DNA of 64,000 bases from Cepaea nemoralis (GCA_014155875.1 JACEFZ010021371.1:992001-1056000); one strand, 5' to 3'. Counted from the stretch's first letter, positions 34,212-42,871 are shown. Made by a program: numbers and translations. The notes: generated by a model from the letters alone, not told the origin.

Positions 34212-34225
34212 CTTTAATCCTAGCC

Positions 34226-34868
34226 TGTCAGCAACCGATGCGTCAGGCATTACAGGATCAACTTCTCCCGTACCACACAAAAATATTGCAAGTCGTACGA
34301 GAGGTATGGATGATGCATTTTATTGTCACTGGCTCTTTAACAATAGATTACTGCACAAAAACGGTCGCTATTAAATCACACATAAAGACACAGAATTCCC
34401 TATCCAGTCATATCCTATCCCTACAGCTAACTCTATCTACTTGGCTAAGGAAACGCGCATCGACACTAATCGATGCGCTCACTATGAAAGTCAGTCCCCG
34501 TCTGACTATTCTACTCGCGTGGCTACACAGCCCGCGGAAGGACCTCGTGCGTCCTTCGGCTTTTTGCGTGCTGCAACACTCAGCACGCTTAGAGTAGCCG
34601 TTTACTCTTGAGTGGGATTCCACTTCTCCGTGGCTATCACGTAGGCGTGACTCTGCCGTGACCAGAGTTCTTACTATCTGTGGTTGACATCTCCGTGTCT
34701 CATGAGAGAACTAGTAAATAGTTCCCCTCCCTATCACCTACCCTGCCCTCATGTAGGGGCACTGGGTTACCTCGAATCTACTTGAGGTAGACCACTCATT
34801 CAGGGTGGTCTTCTATCTTGAGGTAGACCACTCATTCAGGGTGGTCTTCTATACTTCAGTCTTTGACA
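34226..34868 (-). repeat. Gypsy LTR (5' LTR in element sense)
   Basis: The partner of 25303-25945, of equal length, with seven substitutions and no indel by my reading. It would contain the promoter for the genomic RNA. The duplicated 36-bp hairpin repeats lie at 34781-34816 and 34817-34852. Confidence 0.93.
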
Positions 34869-34873
34869 AAAGA
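34869..34873 (+). other. Gypsy target-site duplication, right
   Basis: AAAGA immediately outside the right LTR. It matches the left copy at 25298-25302. Confidence 0.9.
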
Positions 34874-35215
34874 CATTTATGATCTCTCAAGTCCTCGCTA
34901 ATCACTGGTATCATGAAGGCTAATAGACTACAATGGCTGGGGCATATAGAAAGAATGCAAGATAATAGGGAAACAAAACTCGCTTACACTCAGGAAATAA
35001 ATGACCGTAGACCCCGAGGTAGACCAAGAAGACGGTGGAGAGATAATATATATACAGACCTACAAGCACTTGGAATCAACGACTGGCAAGAGAAGGTCAA
35101 CCAGAGAGACGAATGGAGACGGATTGTATCTGCAGCAATGGCTCGGAACGCTGAAGAAGAAGAAGAAGAAGAAGAAGAAGAGAAGAAGAAGAAGAAGAAG
35201 AAGAAGAAGAAGAAG
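34874..35215 (+). pseudogene. LINE C-terminus, downstream half of split element
   Basis: Continues the LINE after the Gypsy insertion. It encodes LQWLGHIERMQ, the basic RPRGRPRRRWRDN segment and DEWRRIVSAAMARNA, which end RTE/CR1-type proteins, and finishes in (GAA)n. The microsatellite tail is typical of RTE-like elements. Joining the two halves requires only removal of the Gypsy element and one copy of its 5-bp target duplication. Confidence 0.85.
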
Positions 35216-35217
35216 AT
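35154..35217. repeat. (GAA)n tail of the LINE
   Basis: About 20 GAA/AAG units at the 3' end of the LINE, directly before its right target-site duplication. Confidence 0.9.
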
Positions 35218-35276
35218 TATTCAGTTTGAAAAAGAGCCGTAAAAGTAGCCTTGCTGCACATTATCACGCTAAAGTT

Positions 35277-35514
35277 GGTTGCATATCCTTTACAGGACGT
35301 CGCAGTGAACGCCATACTTTTTTGGCTGTTTCTAATCTCGTGGCAAGTTTACGTTCAGTAGTTTGCCATTGCTTTCTGATCGACCGGCACCCATACCATT
35401 TTATAAAAAACGAAACGCAAGGCGGTATGCTGCCATATCACCCACAGCTGTGCTTCGAATGCGGTATGCGGGATTACGAACTGCGTCCGCAAGTTCTTGG
35501 CCACGGAGACATCA
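35277..35514 (-). mobile_element. tRNA-derived SINE, family A (minus)
   Basis: On the plus map it runs from GTTGCATATCCTTTACAGGA (the 3' end side) through CGTTCAGTAGTTTGCCATTG to a tRNA-like head with a B box at TGTGCTTCGAATGCGG and an A box near CTTGGCCACGGAGAC. A long internal part matches 38607-38840 in reverse. Confidence 0.75.
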
Positions 35515-35751
35515 TCACGTAGCAGATTATTTACAGAAGGTCGATCTCATCACGACCCGTCGAACAGATTCTGCATGTTGCCAGTTCCCGTTGCCTCACC
35601 TGAGTCATCGCCATCCTCATCTGTCCTGTACTATCTGTGTGCTGGTCGAACTCTGCCCTTCAAGCAGGAACTACCTCTCCCACTACTGTTCTGACCACAC
35701 TTTGTGTCGTTTAACATAGCCGTACTATTTCAGTGTTCCAGACATGGTGCT
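35515..35751. other. Short unassigned stretch
   Basis: No supported gene. The overlapping short frames have no domain signature. Confidence 0.3.
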
Positions 35752-36011
35752 GTTTATAAGCCATGGAATAGAGAGAAAAAGCAGCGGCTGCAGCAGGATA
35801 TAACAATATGAAATGGAAACAAATAGGTATTTTAAATTCCTGCGAGAAAAAACGAACTAAACATTAACAAACGTTGCACATACCTTACAAGGAGATCCAC
35901 GTGTCGCGAAATAGAGGTGAAAAATCCGAAATCAGAAGCACTCAATAAATATAAAAAAATGAATAATAAAATAAGATAAAATACACACGAACGTATACAA
36001 TACGACACACA

Positions 36012-36041
36012 GACGTTTCGATTCTAAGAATCTTTGTCAAT
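36012..36041 (-). ncRNA. Degenerate hammerhead-ribozyme-like motif, left arm
   Basis: The reverse-complement copy of the motif at 37713-37742, conserved between both arms of the inverted dimer. Confidence 0.35.
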
Positions 36042-36717
36042 GACAACACAGGTAGCTGACGACAAAAACACAAACACACGACCTATCACTTATAGTGCAC
36101 AACCTGATAATTCCACGTGGGGCAGAAAATGTGACTATGGCCAGCTGCGATGGCCAGCTATTTGAGAAGCAGGGTTTTAATGCGGTGACACATGCATCGT
36201 CGGCTCCATTGTGGTTGGAGGAATTGAAATGGTTGGGGACAGGTTTGTCAGCGCCCTGATTGATGTCTCTGAGGTGTTCTCTAAAACGATCCGCAAGACG
36301 TCTGCCCGTTTGGCCAATGTATTTCATGTCACATCGTTTGCAGATGATAACATAATTCAGATTGCGGGATGTGCAGGTGAAAGAATCTTTCAAGGTGAAG
36401 GTGCCTCGGGGAAATGCAATTTCTGGTGTCTGAACAACGTATGGGCATGTCAGACAGTTCCTACGATGGCATTCGAAGGTGCCCACGGATGAAGTAACCG
36501 TGAGGAGGCGACTGTGCACAAGGTGGTCTCTGAGGCTCTGGTTACGGCGGAAAATTACCCTGGGGCCATTTGAGAATACCTCACGAGTGGTAGGATCCGA
36601 TTCCAAGATGGACCAGTGTCTCAGGAAAATGTGCTTGATGGCATAGGCATGTGGATGGAAGGTGAGGATAAGCTTGGGCTCATTGTTCTGAGGTCGCGTA
36701 TGCTTGGCGAGGGACAT
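36037..36717 (-). pseudogene. Penelope-like GIY-YIG endonuclease, left copy
   Basis: A 226-codon minus frame. The linker between reverse transcriptase and endonuclease is visible (LILTFHPHAYAIKHIF, then a Cys-rich CHRRNCLTCPY). The GIY-YIG-type nuclease core follows: YVIICKRCDMKYIGQTGRRL and RFREHLRD. In active elements this domain nicks the target. The C-terminus after CFSNS is replaced because of the 270-base deletion, and the last 40 or so residues are read from the non-coding arm. Confidence 0.8.
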
Positions 36718-36773
36718 TTCCCGCGAGACCTGGGTTATGCGACAGAGAGCTGTCGACCCAGGTCTCGCGGGAA

Positions 36774-37427
36774 ATGTCCCCCGCCAAGCATACGCGATCT
36801 CAGAACAATGAGCCCAAGCTTATCCTCACCTTCCATCCACATGCCTATGCCATCAAGCACATTTTCCGGAGACATTGGTCCATCTTGGAATCGGATCCTA
36901 CCACTCGTGAGGTATTCTCAAATGGCCCCAGGGTAATTTTCCGCCGTAACCAGAGCCTCAGAGACCACCTTGTGCACAGTCGCCTCCCCATGGTTACTTC
37001 ATCCGTGGGCACCTTCGAATGCCATCGTAGGAACTGTCTGACATGCCCATACGTTGTTCAGACACCAGAAATTGCATTTCCCCGAGGCACCTTCACCTTG
37101 AAAGATTCTTTCACCTGCACATCCCGCAATCTGATTTATGTTATCATCTGCAAACGATGTGACATGAAATACATTGGCCAAACGGGCAGACGTCTTGCGG
37201 ATCGTTTTAGAGAACACCTCAGAGATATCAATCAGGGCGCTGACAAACCTGTCCCCAACCATTTCAATTCCTCCAACCACAATGGAGCCGACGATGCATG
37301 TGTCACCGCATTAAAACCCTGCTTCTCAAATAGCTGTGTCAGACTTAGAATTGAATGCCAGCTAATCAACAATCTGGGATGCATCCACCCGACAGGAATT
37401 AATACTGTCGTGGACGCTACAGTATAA
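36774..37427 (+). pseudogene. Penelope-like GIY-YIG endonuclease, right copy
   Basis: A 217-codon plus frame, almost identical to the left copy through CFSNS, then with an apparently authentic C-terminus (RIECQLINNLGCIHPTGIN). The core has KYIGQT and RFREH. It begins within the palindrome, so the reverse transcriptase that should precede it is missing. The nuclease module is intact as far as can be read, but no complete polyprotein can be made. Confidence 0.8.
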
Positions 37428-37712
37428 CTGTGGCATCTTCCCCAATTGTTTACACTACCTATTACCGTGCTGTCCCCCCCTCCCCCGCGATATCTAGACT
37501 TAATTGTCCCCACATTTCTATGTTTCCATAGCAGACTGTTCACATATTTTTATCTACTCTAATCCTTTTTGGCAACCCATTTTAAATTCTGCGCCACGCG
37601 TTTTCGCAGCTGGCCATAGTCACATTTTCTGCCCCACGTGGAATTATCAGGTTGTGCACTATAAGTGATAGGTCGTGTGTTTGTGTTTTTGTCGTCAGCT
37701 ATCTGTGTTGTC

Positions 37713-37742
37713 ATTGACAAAGATTCTTAGAATCGAAACGTC
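37713..37742 (+). ncRNA. Degenerate hammerhead-ribozyme-like motif, right arm
   Basis: TTGACAA, a short hairpin ATTC-TTA-GAAT, then CGAAACGTC. Penelope-like elements often carry hammerhead ribozymes with CUGANGA, helix II, GAAA and GUC in this order. Here the CUGANGA box differs at two positions that pair in the hammerhead core (C3 to U, G8 to A). I could not find a matching stem I, so activity is doubtful. Confidence 0.35.
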
Positions 37743-37984
37743 TGTGTGTCGTATTGTATACGTTCGTGTGTATTTTATCTTATTTTATTATTCATTTTTT
37801 TATATTTATTGAGTGCTTCTGATTTCGGATTTTTCACCTCTATTTCGCGACACGTGGATCTCCTTGTAAGGTATGTGCAACGTTTGTTAATGTTTAGTTC
37901 GTTTTTTCTCGCAGGAATTTAAAATACCTATTTGTTTCCATTTCATATTGTTTATAAGCCAGTTGTCTCCCCTGTCCATACATC

Positions 37985-38600
37985 CAGTGTAATGGTGTAG
38001 CCAGTTGTCTCCCCTGTTCATACATCCAGTTAGGTTACAGTGTGATGTTCATACATACAGTTAGGCTACAGTGTGATGTTCATACATCCAGTTAGGTTAC
38101 AGTGTGATGTTCATACATACAGTCAGGCTACAGTGTGATGTTCATACATACAGTTAGGCTACAGTGTGATGTTCATACATACAGTTAGGTGACAGTGTGA
38201 TGTTCATACATACAGTTAGGCTACAGTGTGATGTTCATACATACAGTTAGGTGACAGTGTGATGTTCATACATACAGTTAGGCTACAGTGTGATGTTCAT
38301 ACATACAGTTAGGTGACAGTGTGATGTTCATACATACAGTTAGGTGACAGTGTGATGTTCATACATACAGTTAGGCTACAGTGTGATGTTCATACATACA
38401 GTTAGGTGACAGTGTGATGTTCATACATACAGTTAGGTGACAGTGTGATGTTCATACATACAGTTAGGCTACAGTGTGATGTTCATACATACAGTTAGGC
38501 TACAGTATGATGTTCATACATACAGTTAGGTGATAGTGTGATATTCATACATACACTTAGGTGACAGTGTGATGTTCATACATACAGTTAGGTGACAGTG
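37985..38600 (+). repeat. 31-bp minisatellite
   Basis: About 19 tandem units of the type CATACAGTTAGGCTACAGTG plus TGATGTTCATA. Two variants (AGGCTACAG and AGGTGACAG) are interspersed. It contains no spacers, so it is not a CRISPR array. Confidence 0.92.
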
Positions 38601-38606
38601 TAATTG

Positions 38607-38842
38607 TGTAGCCGGTAATGTGGCGAAGGAGTTACGAACGCAGTTCATAATCCCGCAAACAGCGTTCACAACACAGCTACTGACGATGTGTAAGCAGACC
38701 GCCTTGCGCTGATGTCCATACAATGGTATGAGTGCCGGTCGTTCGGAAAGCAATAGCATACTACTGAATGTAACGTAAACTTGCCAAGAAATAACAAAAC
38801 AGCCGAAATATTCTGGTGTTGACTACGACATCCTCTAACGCA
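38607..38842 (+). mobile_element. tRNA-derived SINE, family A (plus)
   Basis: The head is TGTAGCCGGTAATGTGGCGAAGG (A box GTGGCGAAGG), with a B-box remnant near CAGCGTTCACAAC. The body contains GTGCCGGTCGTTCGGAAAGC and AACTTGCCAAG. The expected end (TGTTGACTACGACATCCT) runs into an hAT-like terminus. Confidence 0.65.
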
Positions 38843-39000
38843 GGGGTGCCAAACTCAATCGCTCAGCGGGCCAAAATTCAAATCACACGTAAGCTTGCGG
38901 GCCGAACAAGATAAACATTCAATAAGCCGAAAATTATACCTTTTTAAAACATTAATATACATTAAAACAGAAACAAGTTTTAATAATGAAAAAAATCATT
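38841..39000 (+). mobile_element. hAT-like terminal fragment
   Basis: CAGGGGTGCCAAACTC is a typical hAT-superfamily terminal inverted repeat start, followed by the usual GCGGGCCAAAATTC-like subterminal words. No opposing terminus or transposase was found nearby, so this is one end only. Confidence 0.45.
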
Positions 39001-39182
39001 GGTATATACATGTTCACTCTTATGTCTATTTGTCAGAGCACGATATGTGGCATTTTTTTTGACTACAAGTTCGTTTATGTTGGGAATATTGTTCTGTGTC
39101 ATTGAGATTCTCAAGATGGACTACAAGTGTTCATCAATGAGACGACTCCTGTGTGATGTTTTGATAATCTTCATCACAGGAA

Positions 39183-39477
39183 ACAGGTCCGCATGGCCGA
39201 ATGTATAAGAACGGTGTTCTTAAACATCCGGTGTTCTGATGCCGAGGCTAGCGGTTCATCCCCTACACCGGACAGCTGGACTAAAATGTTGACCTGTCGT
39301 CCGTGACTTGGGGACGTTAATTACAAATACCTTTGAAGTCGGGGTGAGTTCGCCTGATCGCGAGGGACACTGTTAATAGGGAAAGCTAACCCACACGCAA
39401 AATTCAGTCTATCACTACTATAAAAATGGTATGTATGTACTATGCTTGAATTCAAAGCGAGCGAGCGAAAAAAAATC
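39183..39477 (+). mobile_element. tRNA-derived SINE, family B
   Basis: The A box is CATGGCCGAATG and the B box GCGGTTCATCCCC. The body runs to GAGGGACACTGTTAATAGGG and the tail to GCGAGCGAGCGAAAAAAAATC. The 3' part recurs at 45205-45350 (plus) and 46868-46978 (minus). Confidence 0.7.
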
Positions 39478-39579
39478 ACAGAAAACAGCTGCTGACACAG
39501 ATATGTGCTACCAAACATGCGCAAAGTTCGAGCGGCATGTAGACGAAGCTGGGGCATCTATTCAGAAATAAAACAAGTG

Positions 39580-39582
<3 letters not shown>

Positions 39583-39650
<68 letters not shown>
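39583..39650. repeat. (AT)n microsatellite
   Basis: A pure AT run of about 68 bases. Confidence 0.95.
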
Positions 39651-39653
<3 letters not shown>

Positions 39654-39757
39654 GCGGTCACTGTGATGTTGTTTAACCGAGGAACTGAGTACCTCATTAC
39701 AAGAACGAGGGGAAGAGAGACTCGTGATACAATAAATCACTTTACACTCAACGGAAA

Positions 39758-40407
39758 GATGAGTACATGTTAGTTAGTTAGTTAGTTAGTTAGTCGCAGT
39801 TCCAACTTCACAGCAACGGGTCGTCCCCATTGAGCTCCGTTCCTGTGCCAGTGAATATCACACAAAATGCTCCCCACTGCCCAATGTGAAAAGTGAAAAA
39901 GACAGGAGTCTCGACAAACAACAGCCCGCACAGATACACTGTGCATAATGTCGCCGCCAGAATGTCAACGCAATAGTCCCCCACAAAACACCCAGTTCAT
40001 CTCTGATGGAATCGGCAGTCATTTTCCCATCTGGATGTTTCCTAGATGTTGACCCACACAGTCCACGAAATACAGTTCATCGTCGATGGTAGTGGCAGTC
40101 AACCAGAAGCCCAGCAGCCACGCATTTCTGCATAAGGCAAAAACCGGTCAACTCTGGGACATAGCCATCTGCCATCGCTCCGAACATGCAGTCACGTTCC
40201 AAAAAACCTCGGGCAGATTCAAAAGCATTTCACACGAAACTCACAGCTCACAGTGTCGCGCCACGCACTCACTCAGTAGCATGGCGACGGAACCATCAAG
40301 CCTCCTTAGTCGCCTCTTACGACATGCGTGGTAGGCTGCAGTGTTGCTATTCTTTGCTTCTCTTATGGGCCCCGGCAACACACGAGAGGATGATGATGAG
40401 TACATGT
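39758..40407 (-). mobile_element. Retroposon with (CTAA)n tail and 13-bp target duplication
   Basis: GATGAGTACATGT occurs at 39758-39770 and again at 40395-40407, flanking 624 bp. Read on the minus strand, the inserted piece ends in (CTAA)n at its 3' side, which points to non-LTR-type retroposition with a microsatellite tail. The part GTCGCCTCTTACGACATGCG (40308-40327) recurs with changes at 53440-53462, so this is a dispersed family. I see no protein-coding content or tRNA-like head, so the partner LINE and the class are unknown. Confidence 0.65.
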
Positions 40408-40621
40408 AATGTGCTCAACTTTAGGTCCACCAGACTAATAAGAATGCGGTTATTTGAAAGAACTTTTACGAAACGGTAAATGATAAGGGTGAGAATTTAA
40501 CCCCCCACCCCCTTTCTCTCTTTTCTCCTCCCCTCCCCCAAAATAAATAATATAGAATACTTTAGCTCCCGAACTTGAAAAGGGCAGAAGGGTCAGGGGA
40601 GATAACATCCGGAGAGGATTA

Positions 40622-41110
40622 TCTATATATATGAAAGAGAATGGTTGTGTCTTTGTGTCTTTGTGTGTCCTTTATGCGTTCCCGAACGGTCCATCCGACT
40701 GAGATGAAATTTTCTATAGATGCTCTTCTCATTCCCGCGCAGCCAACTGGCATAGTTTGTTGGTTTAAAACACTTATTTACGTAATAAATTAACATTAAT
40801 TAAAATATTGCAAGGGGACTTAACTTAAGAAAAATTATATCAAGGGACATTACTTTTAGTAGCATTGCTATATTATGCAATTTAAATAATTGTTGTATTT
40901 TTCTTAAGTTTGATAAAATGTTTAACGAAGTTATCTACAGTCACATAAGTTATAAACAAAGTGATAAAAACTTGAAGTCAACTTCAAAGTTTTCATAAAA
41001 ATAATGCATCTATTGTAGATATGTGAAAATTTTCTAACTCATCTTTTTATTTCTCTTCGACATCACATTAAATGTTTTTTTTTCCTTCTATGTAATGTGA
41101 TATTTTTGTG
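40622..41110 (+). mobile_element. Helitron-like 5' end, 3'-truncated
   Basis: Begins TCTATATATATGAAAGAG after an A. The conserved GCGTTCCCGAACGGTCCATC and GATGAAATTTTCTA follow, then AT-rich sequence homologous to the interior of the two complete elements (a stretch with AGTTTTCATAAAAATAATGC). No 3' module is found before a family A SINE begins at about 41117. Confidence 0.65.
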
Positions 41111-41135
41111 AGAGAAAGTTAGTTGCATATCCTTT

Positions 41136-41480
41136 CGCTTCTCGGTCTTTTGGCTAAGATCAAGTGTATTTGCTGGCCCCCCTCCAGTAGTGCGCTTGGT
41201 CTGGTCGGAGGCCGGGATGATCCTTCTCGGCCCTTCGGCTAAGATCAGACGCATTTGCTGCCCCCAGAAGTAGTGCGCCTGGTCTGGTCGGGGGCCGGGT
41301 GATCAAAAAAAAAAACAAAAAACCCTCACATAAGCATCACTTTAAATGTGGGCCCGGTGGACCACTGTGGGCAATAGCTCACAGTGGGACTAAGGGTCCA
41401 CGCCAAAAACAGGGGAGGCGGGGAACCAGCTAGTCTGGGATGACCGCCAAACCCAAAAAATCAAAAAAAAAAAAAAAAAA
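41136..41480 (+). mobile_element. SINE-like retroposon with a dimeric U2 snRNA-derived head
   Basis: The first unit (41136-41220) opens CGCTTCTCGGTCTTTTGGCT and continues AAGATCAAGTGTA, matching the 5' end of U2 snRNA with one change. The second unit (41221-41304) repeats a diverged version. Each is followed by a shared TTTGCTG...AGTAGTGCGC...GGTCTGGTCGG segment. An A-rich linker, a body with a nested hairpin (41357-41401) and a poly(A) tail follow. ATATCCTTT flanks it at 41127-41135 and 41481-41489 as a target duplication. It has no Pol III tRNA boxes. How it is transcribed is unknown. Confidence 0.75.
41357..41401 (+). other. Nested hairpin in the U2-headed retroposon body
   Basis: The outer stem is GTGGACC with GGTCCAC and the inner stem is ACTGTG with CACAGT, separated by 10-nt and 9-nt unpaired stretches. 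This would fold in RNA and could be a recognition structure for the retrotransposition machinery (inference). Confidence 0.6.
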
Positions 41481-41544
41481 ATATCCTTTGCAGTACTCCG
41501 CAGTCAACCCACCATTTATTGGCTGTTCGTGAAGATCTACAAAT

Positions 41545-42545
41545 TGATGGAAAAGACCTTAGACCTGTAAAAAAACATATATTGGAAACAACAAGCTCCC
41601 ATAAGAGTTGATAATGAAGTAGGCCAATATCAGCCTATTAAGAGAGGTGTGAGACAGGGATGTGTATTGTTTCCAGATCTGTTTTCCCTGTGCAGTGAAA
41701 GTATTTTAAGAAATATTGAAGATATGGAAGGAATCAACATTGGGGGACGATGCATCAATAACATTAGATATGTAGATGATACAGTCTTGATTGCAGACAA
41801 TGAACAGGATCTGCAACATTTAGTAGATGCGGTTGTTACACACAGTGAACAACGAGGGTTAGAATTAAATTGTAAAAAGACACAGATTATGGTCGTCACT
41901 AGGAAGAACGAAATACCACAATGTAATATACTAGTAAATGGGAATATTCTTCAACAAGTGAATAGGTACAATTATCTCGGAACAGTAATAACATCTGATG
42001 GGAGAGGCCTTGAAGAGATTAGAACAAGAATCGCCATGGCAAAAGTAGCCTTTAGCAAGATGAAAAACATACTGACCAACAAAAAGATGTCAATTGAAAC
42101 AAGAAAAAGAGTGTTGAGGTGCGACATAGAACCTGTTCTTTTGTATGGATGTGAAGCTTGGACAATGAGCAGTCAAGCTGAAAAGCATCTGATGGCTGCA
42201 GAAATGTGGTTTCTGAGGAAAATGCAAAGAATACCATGGACAGACAGAAAAACCAATGACCAAGTACTACAGGAGACAAATGAACATCGTAAACTGATTA
42301 GAGAAATTAGACGTAGACAGTCAAATTTTTTTGGACATGTTATGAGAAGAAATGGGTTGGAGAACTTAGTGACAACTGGCATGATCGAGGGGAACAGACC
42401 AAGAGGAAGACCGAGAGGAAAATACCTGGATGGCTTGGCCACATGGCATGGACGAGACAGGAACACTGAGCTGATCCACGACACTGGTGATCGAGTGAAA
42501 TGGCGAGTCATGACCGCCCACGCTTTCCGGCATGGCACATGATTG
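41545..42545 (+). mobile_element. LINE fragment (RTE-like), 5'-truncated
   Basis: The longest well-preserved member of the YADD-type LINE family in this window. Decayed coding from about 41545 (DLQIDGKDLRPVKKHIL) precedes a clean 297-codon frame. The element ends shortly after the stop at 42542, followed by an AT-rich sequence without a clear poly(A) tail. Other copies of the same family lie at 4208, 13905, 22695, 45009, 52010 and 53570. Confidence 0.8.
41649..42542 (+). pseudogene. LINE reverse transcriptase C-terminal half
   Basis: 297 codons open. It begins in the QG block (VRQGCVLFPDLFSLCSE, with F where P or S-P is usual), then IRYVDDTVLIADN (catalytic box YVDD instead of YADD). RYNYLGTVITSDG, LLYGCEAWTM, FFGHVMRRNGLENL and the basic NRPRGRPRGKYLDG follow, ending GDRVKWRVMTAHAFRHGT. 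The fingers, the first palm aspartate region and the endonuclease are missing upstream, so it is not functional despite the open frame. Confidence 0.82.
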
Positions 42546-42665
42546 ATTGATTGTCATTATATTATATTTGCATTTTATTATACTTTACTCTTTACATCAC
42601 TCTTAAATGGCAGTGTGATCCGGAACAAAATGTAGGTACATCTATTTTGCAAGAACACAAATAAG

Positions 42666-42717
42666 CTCATACGCACGCACGTACATACCCAGACACACAT
42701 ACACACACACACACGAA

Positions 42718-42762
<45 letters not shown>

Positions 42763-42803
42763 CCGTGTGCCATGATGTTGATCCGCCGACTAAACTAAAC
42801 TAA

Positions 42804-42805
<2 letters not shown>
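42666..42805. repeat. (CA)n microsatellite and SINE family C tail
   Basis: A (CA)n tract runs to 42760. CCCGTGTGCCATGATGTTGATCC and GACTAAACTAAACTAA then follow, the 3' end also seen in the SINE at 51596-52010. A second (CA)n begins immediately after it. Confidence 0.75.

Positions 42806-42871
<66 letters not shown>

Larger units (their letters stand above)
25303..34868 (-). mobile_element. Full-length Gypsy LTR retrotransposon, Gmr1-type gene order
   Basis: A 9566-bp element on the minus strand. It has two 643-bp LTRs bounded by TGTCA...TGACA, 5-bp target duplications, a primer-binding site, a polypurine tract and one 1635-codon gag-pol frame. I counted seven substitutions between the LTRs (about 1.1 percent), so insertion is recent compared with its surroundings. 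Integrase precedes reverse transcriptase, unlike most Gypsy elements and as described for Gmr1 and its relatives. There is no env-like frame. About 2.2 kb between the pol stop and the polypurine tract is non-coding. It sits inside a LINE at 24046-35215. Confidence 0.93.
24034..35227 (+). other. Target-site duplication pair of the nested LINE
   Basis: ATTATTCAATTG at 24034-24045 and ATTATTCAGTTT at 35216-35227 flank a non-LTR element whose two halves are separated by the Gypsy insertion. Ten of twelve bases agree, as expected for a target duplication with mutations. Confidence 0.7.
35752..37961. mobile_element. Penelope-like element, inverted dimer with 12-bp target duplication
   Basis: Two copies of the 3' half of a Penelope-like element lie head to head around a 20-bp centre (36736-36755). 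The left arm runs 35804-36735 and the right arm 36756-37950. The left arm lacks about 270 bases present in the right (37340-37609). The whole unit is flanked by GTTTATAAGCCA at 35752-35763 and 37950-37961, so it behaves as one insertion. About 40 bases (35764-35803) exist only at the left end. Reverse transcriptase is absent from both copies, so neither is autonomous. Outer parts of the arms act as the terminal repeat-like region. Confidence 0.8.
41117..41540 (-). mobile_element. tRNA-derived SINE family A, 3' part, interrupted
   Basis: GTTGCATATCCTTT (41122-41135) resumes after the U2-headed retroposon as ATATCCTTTGCAGTACTCCG at 41481. Removing the inserted 345 bp and one target copy restores the usual family A 3' end in minus orientation (compare 35277-35330). 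Confidence 0.65.

Noticed and set aside
35804..37950. The Penelope palindrome as an assembly artefact
   Set aside because: The arms differ by a 270-base deletion and several substitutions, and a single target duplication flanks the whole unit, so I keep it as real, subject to long-read confirmation.
41136..41304. A functional U2 snRNA gene
   Set aside because: Only the first roughly 33 bases resemble U2. The branch-point-recognition, Sm-site and 3' hairpin parts are absent, and poly(A) plus a target duplication show retroposition.
41415..41426. A Helitron 3' end (CCAGCTAGTCTGG)
   Set aside because: The preceding GGGCGAAGCCGGGCC module is missing. The CTAG lies in the body of the U2-headed retroposon.
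41649..42542. A host gene of 297 codons
   Set aside because: It is the C-terminal half of a LINE reverse transcriptase, shown by the YVDD box and by decayed relatives throughout the window.
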